From: Lactococcus allomyrinae
Lineage (GTDB): Bacteria > Bacillota > Bacilli > Lactobacillales > Streptococcaceae
DNA: 64,000 nucleotides
Reading direction: 5' to 3'
Assembly (NCBI RefSeq): GCF_003627095.1
Contig: NZ_CP032627.1
Location: forward strand, 2,356,001 to 2,420,000
Shown here: piece after piece, positions 39,120 to 49,119 of the stretch
How positions within the stretch are numbered: the stretch's first letter is position 1
Layout: every line of letters begins with the position of its first letter
Position numbers and translations under genes: made by a program
Notes under the pieces: model-generated
Seen by the model: only the letters and a program-made list of their open reading frames with translations
Databases searched by the model: none
What the model was told of the DNA's origin: nothing

Positions 39120-39426
39120 TGAAAACTGATAAATTTGCTTAGAGATTAACGATATAAGTTTTTATAATATATTAATTCCATTTTAAAATCCAGTAAGATT
39201 TCATACGTCAGGTGCCCATTTGTTCTAAGTTGCTAAAGCAACAGGGAGAAATGGCTTGCTCTATCTCCAGTTTGATAGTGTATTAGGTGCTACTTTGCAT
39301 TACGAAGTTAGACTGTAATGTCAATCTGGTGGTGGTTTTTATAACGAACAAGCTATAGTTTTTGTTGAAAATATTTTTTGTCAGTGATGTCAAACTTTTG
39401 TTTGGATTTCATGATATAATGAAGAT
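39120..39426. other. Intergenic stretch before nnrD
   Basis: No gene. The hairpin GTTGCTAAAGCAAC sits near 39229-39242. The nnrD promoter ends with TATAAT at 39415-39420. Confidence 0.4.
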
Positions 39427-40254
39427 ATGATTGAACTGACAGAAAAAAGCTTGAGAAATGTGATTGTCAAAAGACCACGAAATTCGCATAAAGGTAGTTT
39501 TGGGCGCGTGGTGATTGTCGGTGGAAATGCTGAGTATGGTGGTGCTGCGATATTAGCAACGACAGCAGCTGTCTATGCAGGTAGCGGTTTGGTTACAGTA
39601 GCTTGCCACTTGTCCAATCATACGGCGTTGCACGCACGACTTCCGGAGGCGATGGTCGTTGATTTTGATGATTTACCAACGCTGACAGAGGCTCTGAGTA
39701 CTGCTGATGTGGTTGTCATTGGCTGTGGATTGGGCTTGGAACGTCTGGATTTACTGACAGAAGTTTTGTCAGCACTGACAGGCACTCAAAAGCTAGTCAT
39801 TGACGGGTCAGCAATCACACTTTTTTCTGAAAATAATCTAAAACTTAGATTTCCCCAGAATACAATTTTTACACCGCATGAGATGGAGTTACAACGGCTA
39901 TCAGGACTAAAAATTGGCTGTCAGTATGCTGACAGAGTGCAAAAGTTTGTTAATCAGCTCGGGGCAACGGTGGTCGCAAAATCATCAGAAACAAAAATTT
40001 TCTCGCCAAGTCAAGAAATATATTTTCTGACCATTGGAACGCCAGCTCAAGCGACAGGAGGAATGGGCGATACTTTAGCGGGAATGATTAGTGGTTTTTT
40101 GGCGCAATTTCATGGAGAAGTCCGTGAAACTGTAGCAGCAGCAACTTATTTGCACAGCTTCATTGCCCAGGACTTAGCGGCTTCACAATATGTCGTACTA
40201 CCAAGTCAAATTATTGAGCAATTGCCTAAAATGATGAAACGTTTTGAGTGCTGA
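39427..40254 (+). CDS. nnrD: ADP/ATP-dependent NAD(P)H-hydrate dehydratase
   Basis: 275 residues. HKGSFGRVVIVGGNAEYGGA at the start, VIDGSAITLFSE, FTPHEMELQRLSG and TGGMGDTLAGMI (the ATP site) are conserved. It repairs hydrated NADH/NADPH. The ATG follows TATAAT by 6 bp, so the message is probably leaderless. The palindrome CTGTCAGTATGCTGACAG (39918-39935) is read as CQYADR in a variable loop. Confidence 0.93.
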   Translation: MIELTEKSLRNVIVKRPRNSHKGSFGRVVIVGGNAEYGGAAILATTAAVYAGSGLVTVACHLSNHTALHARLPEAMVVDFDDLPTLTEALSTADVVVIGCGLGLERLDLLTEVLSALTGTQKLVIDGSAITLFSENNLKLRFPQNTIFTPHEMELQRLSGLKIGCQYADRVQKFVNQLGATVVAKSSETKIFSPSQEIYFLTIGTPAQATGGMGDTLAGMISGFLAQFHGEVRETVAAATYLHSFIAQDLAASQYVVLPSQIIEQLPKMMKRFEC

Positions 40255-40314
40255 GTGACTGTAAAAATTTAACAGTATATGAGCGACAAACTTCACATAT
40301 CAAAGGAGAAAAAT

Positions 40315-40728
40315 ATGAATGCAGTAGAATTGGTACAACAAGCGATGCAGAAAGCAGAAGCGATTCGTCCTAAAGTAGGTGGTTTTCCCTATTTAGCGGA
40401 GTGTTTGAGGCAAGCAGGTGTACTAAAAAATGTTTGGACTTTGCCTTGCGCGCAGAGTAGTTTTTGGACAGTAAAGGGTGCGATTGCGGTAACAGATGTG
40501 CCTTTGATTACAGGGGCTTACGAAGTTCCTCCTTTTGATGAAACGGCATTGATTAAAGCTTTGAGAATTGACCAAGCAGGGGAGACAACGCTTGGGGAAT
40601 TTTTGCGAGCAGCATGGGAAGCAGGAGTGACTTATTACGTTGTTGATTTTACACAACGTACAGTAACCTACCACGGTGCTTTTGGTGAGAGCTATACTGA
40701 AGCTTATCCAGAAGTAAACATTGAATAA
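40315..40728 (+). CDS. DUF1398-family protein
   Basis: 137 residues with a good AAGGAGAA site. The segments VGGFPYLAECLRQAGV, FWTVKGAIAVTD and GETTLGEFLRAAWEAGVTYY match DUF1398, a small soluble family of unknown function often seen in Firmicutes. It is 60 bp after nnrD and may share its transcript. Confidence 0.7.
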   Translation: MNAVELVQQAMQKAEAIRPKVGGFPYLAECLRQAGVLKNVWTLPCAQSSFWTVKGAIAVTDVPLITGAYEVPPFDETALIKALRIDQAGETTLGEFLRAAWEAGVTYYVVDFTQRTVTYHGAFGESYTEAYPEVNIE

Positions 40729-40731
40729 CAC

Positions 40732-40769
40732 AAAAAAGTTGTTGATGGAGTTTTGTCAGCAACTTTTTT
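40732..40769 (+). terminator. Terminator after the DUF1398 gene
   Basis: AAAAAAGTTGTTGA pairs with TCAGCAACTTTTTT across a 10-nt loop; the T run completes it. Confidence 0.8.
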
Positions 40770-40860
40770 AGCACTATTTTGCTCGAAAAATGCTATAATA
40801 TTTTTTATGAACTAATAATACTAGAAAAAATACTACTGAACGTAGTTTTGGAAGGAGAAT

Positions 40861-41478
40861 CGAGTTCGTTCTGCGATCATTAGTAGTGTTTGCAGCCTAT
40901 TTATAACATTTCATCATATATTTCGAGATATGAGGTCTAAAAAGACTCTGGGCCAGTCGCAAGTTTTGCGTAAGGGCTTGATACATTGCATCAAGGCTGT
41001 GGATAAGAAAAGGCTTCATTTTTTCCCGTTGCAAGGCACGCACTTTGTGCGCTGTTCTGCGAATGGTTTACATTCGTTTCATTCACTAACACTGTGCGCT
41101 TGTTTAGTAAGCGAGCTTGCATCTTCGCTTCGCTCCGCTGTCGATTTCACTAACCGACTAAAGTCGGAAGTTCAAATCGCAAGCCAGCAAAGCTGGCAAG
41201 ACGAAATGGTAAGAGCAAAAGGCAGTATTACCTGCGGTTCAATTACTGCATCTGTTAACGCAGATTTAGAGGTGAACTAATATGACTTTATCTTTTATGA
41301 TTTTACCATTTGGTAATGATGGATAACATAGCGAGTGGAATGAATGGAGAAAGTTTTCAAAATGGCGCATGAAATACGTGTTTTGGCGCTGTTTTTCCGA
41401 ATTAGTTGATAACTTTCTACAATGATAGGGTAGGACTGTTGTATGGGGAATAAAAATACTTGGACGAACTCACATCTT
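40861..41478 (+). repeat. Hairpin-mosaic leader before the exporter gene
   Basis: About 600 bp without a credible gene. It begins CGAGTTCG and ends GACGAACTCACATCTT, and holds a train of small hairpins: GCACGCACTTTGTGCGC, CGAATGGTTTACATTCG, CCGACTAAAGTCGG, GCCAGCAAAGCTGGC, GGCAGTATTACCTGC. The words TTGCATCAAGGCTG and CGAAATGGTAAG also occur in reverse at 49.2-49.3 kb. A 116-codon open frame here is composed of these repeats and is not taken as a gene. Confidence 0.6.
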
Positions 41479-41482
41479 AATT

Positions 41483-43287
41483 ATGCTTAATATTGGACGA
41501 CGGTATTTAAATTTTTGGCCGGTATTTTTGGCGCTTTTTTTGTTGGTTATTCAAGTGGTAACTAACCTTTGGCTGCCAACAATTACGGCGGATATCATTA
41601 ATTTGGGTATTGCAAAATCAGATATGCACTATATTTGGTCAATGGGAGGCGTGATGCTTGTGGTCGCGCTCTTGAGCTGGGTAACTGCGGTGGGCAATGT
41701 TTATTTTGCTTCAAAGGAATCGCAAGGCGCAGGTAAAAAATTACGTCAAGATTTGTTTAAAAAAGTTCTCTTTATGGATGAGCGAAATTTTCAAGAATTG
41801 GGTGATGCCACATTGATTACGCGAACAACAAATGACGTCACTCAGCTACAAAATGTCTTTCAGACCATGCTGCGTATGATGTTGATGGCACCTATGATGC
41901 TGATTGGCTCTATTTTTATGGCTTGGAAATTATCACATGATTTGATGCTTGTTTTCTTGATTTCATTGCCAATCTTGACTTTAGCCGTGGTAGTAAATAT
42001 GGCAATTGCTGTGCCACGTTTCAGGACAATGCAAAAGAAAATTGATAAAATCAATTTAATTTTCCAACAAGGACTGACTGGGGTACGTGTTATTCGTGCT
42101 TTTAATCGAGATGATTATGAAGTTGAAAAATTTGATACTGCCAATCGTGATTTGACACATACCAGTCGTGTTGTTTTGACGACGATTGCGATGTTATCAC
42201 CCATTATGACGGTCATTCTGAGTTTCACAAACATTGGGATTGTCTGGTTTGGCGCACAATTGCTTGGCCAAAATAGGATGGAGATGGGGTCCTTAGTTGC
42301 ATTTTTGACCTATGCCACCCAAATTTTGATGAGCTTTATGCAACTCTCAGCGGTAGCTGTCATGGTACCGCGTGCTCAGGTTTCTGCTACGCGTGTTCGG
42401 GAAGTTTTGGAACTTTTTGATCGTATTAATGACCCTGTCAGTACTGACAAAAATGTTAGCAGTACTGATAGAAGTCTAAAACTGGAAAAAGTAAGTTTTA
42501 AATTTGATGAGGCAGAACGAAATGCATTGACAGACCTATCTGTAAATGTGACAGAAGGTCAGACGCTTGCAATCATTGGTGGTACGGGTCTGGTAAATCA
42601 ACCTTGTTAAATTTGATTGCAAGATTGATTGATGTGACGAAAGGAGCGATTCGCCTTGATGACATTGATATTCGAGAAATGCCTCAACACGAACTTCATA
42701 GCAAAGTCGCAATGACACAACAAAAAGCAGTGCTATTTTCAGGAACTGTGCGTTCAAACCTGTATTTTGGAAAGTCAGATGCAACAGAGTCAGAAATGTG
42801 GCAAGCACTTGAAATTGCACAGGCTGCTGATTTTGTGCGCGAACAAGGCGGTCTTGATATGACCGTTGAGCAAAATGGTGCAAACTTTAGTGGAGGTCAG
42901 CGTCAACGCTTGTCTATCGCTAGAAGTTTAATCAAAAATGCAGAAGTTTATCTATTTGATGATTCTTTTTCAGCGCTGGATTTTGCGACGGATAGCAAGT
43001 TACGACAAGCCATTAATCAATCGGAACGACATAAAAATAAAATTAAAATCATCGTTGCACAGCGGATTGCGACGGTAATGAATGCAGAGCAAATTTTAGT
43101 TTTGGAAAACGGGCGTGCTGTAGGATTGGGTACACATGAAAGTTTGTCAAAAAGTTGTTCACAATATCAGGAAATTATGCGTTCCCAATTATCTGACCAA
43201 GACCTCGAAAAAATGGGTATCCAATTGCAAGGCTGGGGGCAACAAGAGATGTCTATTGAATCAGCGAAAGGAGGGGATAGCCTATGA
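41483..43287 (+). CDS. ABC exporter half-transporter (LmrC-like), frameshifted at Walker A
   Basis: Six-helix ABC-type exporter plus nucleotide-binding domain, 601 residues after correction. Uncorrected, the frame stops at 42610 with IIGGTGLVNQPC; one more G in the G3 run 42586-42588 restores GGTGSGKST and joins the second part. Signature SGGQRQRLS; the Walker B end reads LFDDSFSALD, with Asp in place of the catalytic Glu, as in the degenerate site of LmrC. It pairs with the next gene (4-bp overlap) as a heterodimeric multidrug or peptide exporter. No ribosome site is seen before ATG 41483. The palindrome at 42436-42449 is read as VSTDKN. Confidence 0.87.
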
Positions 43288-45194
43288 TGCGTGGAAATTA
43301 TATGAATCGTGGTGGAGGTGGAGCAGAGCGGTTCAAAAAAGTAAGACGAGCTGAAAATTTCTGGCCGACAATCGTTCGTTTATTCAAATATATGCGTCGT
43401 GATATGTGGGGCGTGATTTTCTCTATGGTGATTGCTGCCGTCTCGGTGATTTTGTCTGTTCAGGCGCCAAAAATTCTTGGGAATGCGACAACCGTCATCT
43501 TTAACGGAGTGACAACGAGTTTAAAGCTCGATCAATCTATCCATATTGATATGGCAAAGGTTGAGTCTATCTTGCTTTATGTTGCTGTGATTTATGTGAT
43601 TAGTTTTATTTCGGGTGTTTTGCAACAGAGCATTATGACAAGGATTTCTCAACGGACGGTTTATGCGCTCAGACGTGAGTTTAAGGAAAAAATGAGAAAA
43701 TTGCCAGTGAGTTATTATGATACGCATAATAATGGTGATATCATGAGTCGGATGATTAATGATATGGACAATATCTCAGGAACTTTAAATCAGACACTGA
43801 TTCAGCTTGTGACTTCAGTTTTACAATTTGTCGGAACGATTTATTTTATGTTGACCATTTCTTGGCAGTTGGCTTTGGTTGCTTTCATCACGGTTCCACT
43901 GGCAATGATTACTGTAAGAATCGTCGCTCCAATGTCACAAAAATATTTTGCTGAACAACAAAAAAATCTTGGACTTTTGAATGACCAAATCGAAGAAAAT
44001 TATGCTGGACATACCGTCGTCAAAACTTTTAATCATGAAGAAGAAACTTTGGCGCGTTTTGCTAAACAAAATGATGATTTTTATCAAACGGCTTGGCGCG
44101 CACAATTTGTTTCGACTTTGATTTATCCAACGATGAGGTTTATTAATAACTTGGATTATTTGGCGATGGCTGTCATTGGTGGGGTTAAGGTGGTTTCAGG
44201 TACGGTAAATTTGGGAGATGTCCAAGCCATGCTTCAATATACCAATCAATTTTCACAACCTATCACAAATATTTCAAATATGCTTAATACAATTCAGGCA
44301 ACAGTAGCTTCTGCCGAGCGTATTTTTGAAGTCTTGGACGAAGAAGAACTGACAGAAAACGTAGATTCTCTTGTCATCTCCACTGACGCTTCGAATGTCG
44401 ATACTCGCTATACCGCTGAATCGATAAGTCGTAGTCGCAGTACGCTGACAGAGTCAAAAAATGCTGACAGTTTTATCAGTTTTGACAAAGTAGCATTTTC
44501 TTATAATGAAAATCAACCTTTGATGACTAATGTCAATATTGAAGTAAAAAATGGTGAAATGGTGGCTATCGTTGGACCTACGGGTGCGGGTAAAACCACA
44601 ATGATTAATTTACTTGAGCGTTTTTACGATACGACATCTGGAGAAATTTTACTTGAAGGCAGAAATATCCGTGAGATGAAGCGAGAAAATCTAAGAAATC
44701 GAATGGCAATGGTACTTCAGGAAACTTGGTTATTCAATGGGACAATCATGGATAATCTGCGTTATGGTAGGCTTGATGCGACTGATAAAGAAGTGATTGC
44801 TGCTTCCAAGATGGCTTATGCAGATGAATTTATTACTACTCTTCCTCAAGGTTATCAGACCGTTTTAAACGAAGAAGCGACAAATATTTCGCAAGGTCAA
44901 CGGCAGCTCTTGACGATTGCACGTGCATTTCTGGCTAATCCTGAAATATTGATTCTTGATGAGGCGACGAGTTCAGTTGATACGCGGACAGAACGTTTGA
45001 TTCAAAACGCCATGAATCGCCTGCTCAAAGGGCGTACAAGCTTTGTTGTTGCTCACCGTTTATCGACCATTCGAGATAGCGACCAGATCTTAGTCATGAA
45101 TCATGGAAATATCGTAGAAAAGGGCAATCACGAGCAACTTCTTAACCGCGGAGGCATGTATGCTGACTTATATAACTCACAATTTGCTCAATAA
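43284..45194 (+). CDS. ABC exporter half-transporter (LmrD-like)
   Basis: 636 residues. A Gly/Arg-rich start, six membrane helices (about 30-330) and an ATPase domain with GPTGAGKTT (Walker A), a diverged signature SQGQRQLL, and ILILDEATSSVD with the catalytic Glu. This complementary arrangement, with one consensus site shared between two subunits, is typical of LmrCD-type pairs. It starts inside the end of the preceding gene. A Ser-rich linker (residues 370-395) carries partial CTGTCAGT words. Confidence 0.92.
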   Translation: MMRGNYMNRGGGGAERFKKVRRAENFWPTIVRLFKYMRRDMWGVIFSMVIAAVSVILSVQAPKILGNATTVIFNGVTTSLKLDQSIHIDMAKVESILLYVAVIYVISFISGVLQQSIMTRISQRTVYALRREFKEKMRKLPVSYYDTHNNGDIMSRMINDMDNISGTLNQTLIQLVTSVLQFVGTIYFMLTISWQLALVAFITVPLAMITVRIVAPMSQKYFAEQQKNLGLLNDQIEENYAGHTVVKTFNHEEETLARFAKQNDDFYQTAWRAQFVSTLIYPTMRFINNLDYLAMAVIGGVKVVSGTVNLGDVQAMLQYTNQFSQPITNISNMLNTIQATVASAERIFEVLDEEELTENVDSLVISTDASNVDTRYTAESISRSRSTLTESKNADSFISFDKVAFSYNENQPLMTNVNIEVKNGEMVAIVGPTGAGKTTMINLLERFYDTTSGEILLEGRNIREMKRENLRNRMAMVLQETWLFNGTIMDNLRYGRLDATDKEVIAASKMAYADEFITTLPQGYQTVLNEEATNISQGQRQLLTIARAFLANPEILILDEATSSVDTRTERLIQNAMNRLLKGRTSFVVAHRLSTIRDSDQILVMNHGNIVEKGNHEQLLNRGGMYADLYNSQFAQ

Positions 45195-45206
45195 TGAAAA
45201 ATGAAA

Positions 45207-45310
45207 GCCTGTCAACTCAATGCACCTAAGCGAAGCATTGAATCGGCGAACGAAAGACTTGTCAGCGTAGCTGAAAAGTCTGTCAGTATACTGACAGACT
45301 TTTTTTCATA
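45207..45310 (+). repeat. Composite three-hairpin repeat, copy 2, with terminator
   Basis: The same order as 19021-19112: TCAATGC...GCATTGA, a GACTT...AAGTC stem with the inner AGCGTAGCT, then a 24-nt palindrome (45277-45300) centred on TGTCAGTATACTGACA. Here a T7 run follows, so the last hairpin ends the exporter transcript. Confidence 0.8.
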
Positions 45311-45423
45311 TGATTTCTTTCCAAAAGTGAAACATAGTATAATATAATTATGAGATTTATATTAAAATAAAATTAAGGACTCATCATTATATGAGTTCAA
45401 CTCTTGAATGAAAGGAGAAACGA

Positions 45424-45930
45424 ATGTTTGCAGGTTCTTACAAAATTATTGACGGAAAAACTCAGCTGACAAGACTTGGTATTTTTGGTTCAATCGTTAG
45501 TTTCATGATGTTGAGCTTGATGATTCAATGGCCTTTACTACAGGCAGAAAGTCAATTTTCAGCTTTTAGCCAATTTATGCTCTGGACGGCGCCAGTGTTG
45601 GTTCCATTGCTTTTGTCAGGTATTTACTTTGTGATTGCAAAATGGCGCTCAACTCATAATAAAACGAGCTATAGTTATGGTGTAGCTTATCATTGGACGT
45701 TAGCCAGTCTTTTACCTGTCGCTGCACTTGTCTCGCTCGCAGAATATTTTGCAATTGAAGCCCTTCCTACGGCGGTCGTTCATGCCACTGGACTCATCGT
45801 TGCCTTAACCGTTTATGGAATGTTACTTTTGAGTCGTAGAGCAATGATGAAGCACAGTCGAGTATTACTCTTTACCTATGGTTTCTATGCTTTAGCCGCA
45901 GCACTACAAGTTGTACTATTTGTAGCTTAA
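45424..45930 (+). CDS. Small integral membrane protein, unknown function
   Basis: 168 residues with about five hydrophobic helices (for example IVSFMMLSLMIQWPLL, APVLVPLLLSGIYFVIA, ATGLIVALTVYGMLLL). No recognised domain. GAAAGGAG precedes the ATG, and it has its own palindromic terminator, so it is a single-gene unit. Confidence 0.75.
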   Translation: MFAGSYKIIDGKTQLTRLGIFGSIVSFMMLSLMIQWPLLQAESQFSAFSQFMLWTAPVLVPLLLSGIYFVIAKWRSTHNKTSYSYGVAYHWTLASLLPVAALVSLAEYFAIEALPTAVVHATGLIVALTVYGMLLLSRRAMMKHSRVLLFTYGFYALAAALQVVLFVA

Positions 45931-45941
45931 AAAATGTCATA

Positions 45942-45971
45942 AAAACTCTGTCAGTATACTGACAGAGTTTT
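45942..45971. terminator. Bidirectional terminator made of the dispersed palindrome
   Basis: AAAACTCTGTCAGTA and its complement form a 30-nt hairpin with A and T runs on either side, between two convergent genes. Confidence 0.88.
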
Positions 45972-46002
45972 TATTTGCTGACAAAGGTTAATAATTTTTC
46001 AT

Positions 46003-47955
46003 TTATGAAACGGTACGAATTACGGTACCAGGATAATTAAATACTTGTTTCCAAGTCATTTTGAAACTGGGATGGTAATCACTTAAGCGATTAATACCAA
46101 CCCCACCAGTGGGAGATGAGGGAGAATCATGCAGAAAGAATCCATCACCTAAATAAATCACGACATGACTATCATCTGGGCGGAAAAGAATAATTAAATC
46201 GCCACGTTTGATTTTTGCCCAAGTACTTGAGTATCCTTTAGTAGCAAGAGACCAAGTGTTTGTCCAGGCTTGATTATCAATTGTTTTTCCTCCAAGATGA
46301 TACATCCAGGAAGTAAAACTAGAGCAGTCAAAATGATTTCCAGCAATAGAGGATGCGGTTCTTCCGCCACCCCAGCAATAAGAGCTTTTTCCTATCAAAG
46401 AAATTCCATGTGAAATTGTAGATTCAATGATTCGATTTGTTCCTTTTAATTTTGGAGAATAATTATTCATATAATCAAAATAGGCAGTTGAAGCATCAGC
46501 ATTGGTAAGGTATGCTTTTGTGGTTTTTCCAGGAGCAGTGCTTCCTTTTCGAACGAGTTGAATCTTAATAGATTCCATACGTGCAGAAATTGCTGAAGTT
46601 CCAGCATTTTCACCATTATGCGTCCAGTCCAGCCAACCAAAAGATTGAACTTGTGTTTGATAATAAACATCAAAATATTTGGATATATCCCCAGTTAAAG
46701 AAATGGAAATAGCCTCAATCCGTAACGCTTTCCCAGTTGTTCCAGCAGTAGCACCGTTTGAAACCATGCTTTGCCAACCGATCCTTTGTACGTGTGCTTT
46801 ATATTGAATGCTTCCAGATAATCCTTGAGGAACGTTAGAAAGAGAAACCCTAATTCCTTCCATACGCAACGCTTTTCCCACAGTTCCAGAGATAGTTCCA
46901 TTAGTTACAGAATTTTGCCAACCAATATTCTGTATATGTGCTTGATAGTTTACCGAAGGTTGGTATAAATAAGGAAAATTAACTGCCTTTAAGTTGGAAG
47001 GTGCAGGAGCAGTATTTTTCACAAGTACTATCTCAATAGCCTCAATTCTTAAAGACATACCAGTACTACCAGAGACGGCACCGTTTTTAGCCCATGCCAT
47101 CCAGCCAATGTTTTGAACATGAACACGATAGTAGACATCATACTGCTCAGCGATAGGTCCAGTCAGATGCATTTTTATCGCTTCCATTCGTAGACTTTTC
47201 CCAGTAGTTCCAGATTGCTGTCCGTTACTTACTTCATTTTGCCAACCGGAGTTTTGGACATAGACGTTGTATGAGATTCCTCCTTGAAGTCCTGTATTAG
47301 TTGTACTCAGTGTAGCTTTCAAAGCTTCGGCACGAAGGGAGCGACCAGTAGTTCCGGCAAGAGTGCCATTTGATACGGGAGATTGCCAGCCGATACTTTG
47401 TATTTGAGCTTGATAATTGATATTTGGAGCTAGAGCAGTCACTGTAATTGTAGCTGTTTTGCTTAGATTACCATTGGTTACTGTTAAAGTATAAGTTCCT
47501 GGATTAGAAGTATCAACGTTTTCTGAATACTGTACTTGATCAGCTGAAAGAGTATTTCCTGAAGCATCTGTAGCTGATACGAATACTTGCTCAGGTAAAA
47601 AAGAACTTCCTGCATTGCAGCTAACGTCTTGGACTACTAGGCTTGTTTCGTCTTGTGATTGAGGAGTCGTTGTACTTTCATCCGATGATGAACTACCAGC
47701 TAATGAAGGTGTTGTAGCTCCACTATCTGTAGCACTTGAACTTTCTTCGGTTGGAGCGTTTTGTGTGGATGCTAGACTACTAGAATGGTTTGTTGAGTCA
47801 GGAGTGGCGTTTGTACCTATGTTTGTTACTGAAGTAACTGTATCCGCACTATTGTTTGATATAGAATCTGTTGTTATAGTGCCTGCAAACGTTTGGAATG
47901 GAATTATTAAAAGCACTATTAACATAAAAAATAAAAATATTTTTCTTTGACTCAT
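46003..47955 (-). CDS. Secreted NlpC/P60 hydrolase with Ig-like domain and six ChW repeats
   Basis: 650 residues. A signal peptide (FLFFMLIVLLIIPFQTFAG) is followed by a Ser/Thr-rich stretch (25-110) and a bacterial Ig-like domain (about 108-175, ending KTATITVTA). Six ChW repeats follow (IQSIGW, VQNSGW, VQNIGW, IQNIGW, VQRIGW, VQSFGW). The C-terminal NlpC/P60 domain has HFDCSSF (Cys), DSHVVIYLG (His) and FFLHDS. It probably cleaves peptidoglycan peptides. The repeats match the other two ChW proteins in architecture but clearly differ in sequence, so this copy has not been homogenised. Confidence 0.9.
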   Translation of the reverse strand: MSQRKIFLFFMLIVLLIIPFQTFAGTITTDSISNNSADTVTSVTNIGTNATPDSTNHSSSLASTQNAPTEESSSATDSGATTPSLAGSSSSDESTTTPQSQDETSLVVQDVSCNAGSSFLPEQVFVSATDASGNTLSADQVQYSENVDTSNPGTYTLTVTNGNLSKTATITVTALAPNINYQAQIQSIGWQSPVSNGTLAGTTGRSLRAEALKATLSTTNTGLQGGISYNVYVQNSGWQNEVSNGQQSGTTGKSLRMEAIKMHLTGPIAEQYDVYYRVHVQNIGWMAWAKNGAVSGSTGMSLRIEAIEIVLVKNTAPAPSNLKAVNFPYLYQPSVNYQAHIQNIGWQNSVTNGTISGTVGKALRMEGIRVSLSNVPQGLSGSIQYKAHVQRIGWQSMVSNGATAGTTGKALRIEAISISLTGDISKYFDVYYQTQVQSFGWLDWTHNGENAGTSAISARMESIKIQLVRKGSTAPGKTTKAYLTNADASTAYFDYMNNYSPKLKGTNRIIESTISHGISLIGKSSYCWGGGRTASSIAGNHFDCSSFTSWMYHLGGKTIDNQAWTNTWSLATKGYSSTWAKIKRGDLIILFRPDDSHVVIYLGDGFFLHDSPSSPTGGVGINRLSDYHPSFKMTWKQVFNYPGTVIRTVS

Positions 47956-48080
47956 TGAAATTCCTCTCTATTAAGTTTTGATTAAGTTTATATATACGAT
48001 TTTATCATACTTTCTTTAATAGCACATATAAAAAGAAGCGATTAACTTGAAATCCCTTCTTTTTGTATTAATATTTTTAT

Positions 48081-49099
48081 TTATTTTTTAAACCCATTTT
48101 CCAGCGTGGCGATAACTGACAAGATTTGTTCATCGCTGACTAATTTGTCAGCACCATTGATAATGCTCTCATAAGCAGTGTCGTAAACACGTCCATAATC
48201 ACCAGTAACAGTTGGAATATGTTTTACGATACGGTCACCATTAGTATTATAATAAGTCAGTAATCCAAAATCAGCTGGAGTATCACAACCAAAACCGTCA
48301 ACTCCTGGCATTATACCAACCTTAAGGTCATTTTCTTGTTGGTCAACATCATTTTTAACAAAAGTTCCGCGTGTGCCGTAAACAATCCATTTTGGATGTG
48401 AGAGAGCTGCAACTTCAGTTGCAGCAACGGTTGCACGAAGTTTAGGATACATAAGATTGACAGAAAAATAGTCATCTACACTGTCATAATCTCTGGTTGC
48501 TCTAATGTCGTATTGCACAGATTCAGGAGTGCCAAAAAGTGAAATCATTTGGTCAACCATATGAACGCCATGACCATACCAAGCACCATCAAAATTTTCA
48601 CCTTCACTAAAATCATTAGGGCGGTAATGGTCCATATTGACCGTGATATCTACTAAATCACCTAAGTAACCTGTTTCAATCACTTTTTTAACTGTCAAAA
48701 AATCACTATCGAAACGACGGTTTTGAAAAGGCATGAAGAAAAGATTTTTCTCATTAGCAATATTAATCAGTTCCTTAGCTTCTTCAACTGTTTCCACCAA
48801 AGGTTTATCACACAATACATTTTTTCCACCAAGCAAAAGTTGTTTTGCTGTGTCATAATGTGCAAAAGCAGGCGTTACAACAACAGCGAGGTCAATAGAC
48901 TCATCATTGATAATATCATTGATATCTGTGCTAAAGATAGTTCCTGTGGCTTCTAGTTCAGCTTGTTCAGGACGTTTTCCGAGTGTTCGATTGACGACAC
49001 GAGCGATAGTCATGTTATCACGCGTTTTTACATAAGGGATATGATAGCGATTTGTTGACTTTCCAAAGCCGACATAGGCAATATTAAGCTTTTTTTCAT
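48081..49099 (-). CDS. Gfo/Idh/MocA-family oxidoreductase, start frameshifted in an A7 run
   Basis: The NAD-binding start is KLNIAYVGFGKSTNRYHIPY; CDKPLVETVEEAKELI holds the family Lys-Pro motif; WYGHGVHMVDQM the active-site His. The frame as written runs upstream into repeat DNA with no proper start. An ATG at 49099 followed by A7 (49090-49096) would be in frame with one more A, giving MKKKLNIAYVGFG and 339 residues. The substrate (sugar or inositol type) is unknown. There is no clear ribosome site; ACATCTT lies just before the ATG. Confidence 0.82.
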
Positions 49100-49119
49100 A
49101 ATAAGATGTGAGATGTGGG

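Noticed and set aside
40930-41280. A 116-codon open frame before the exporter gene.
   Set aside because: It is made of short hairpin repeats shared with other leaders, and its peptide has no protein-like pattern.
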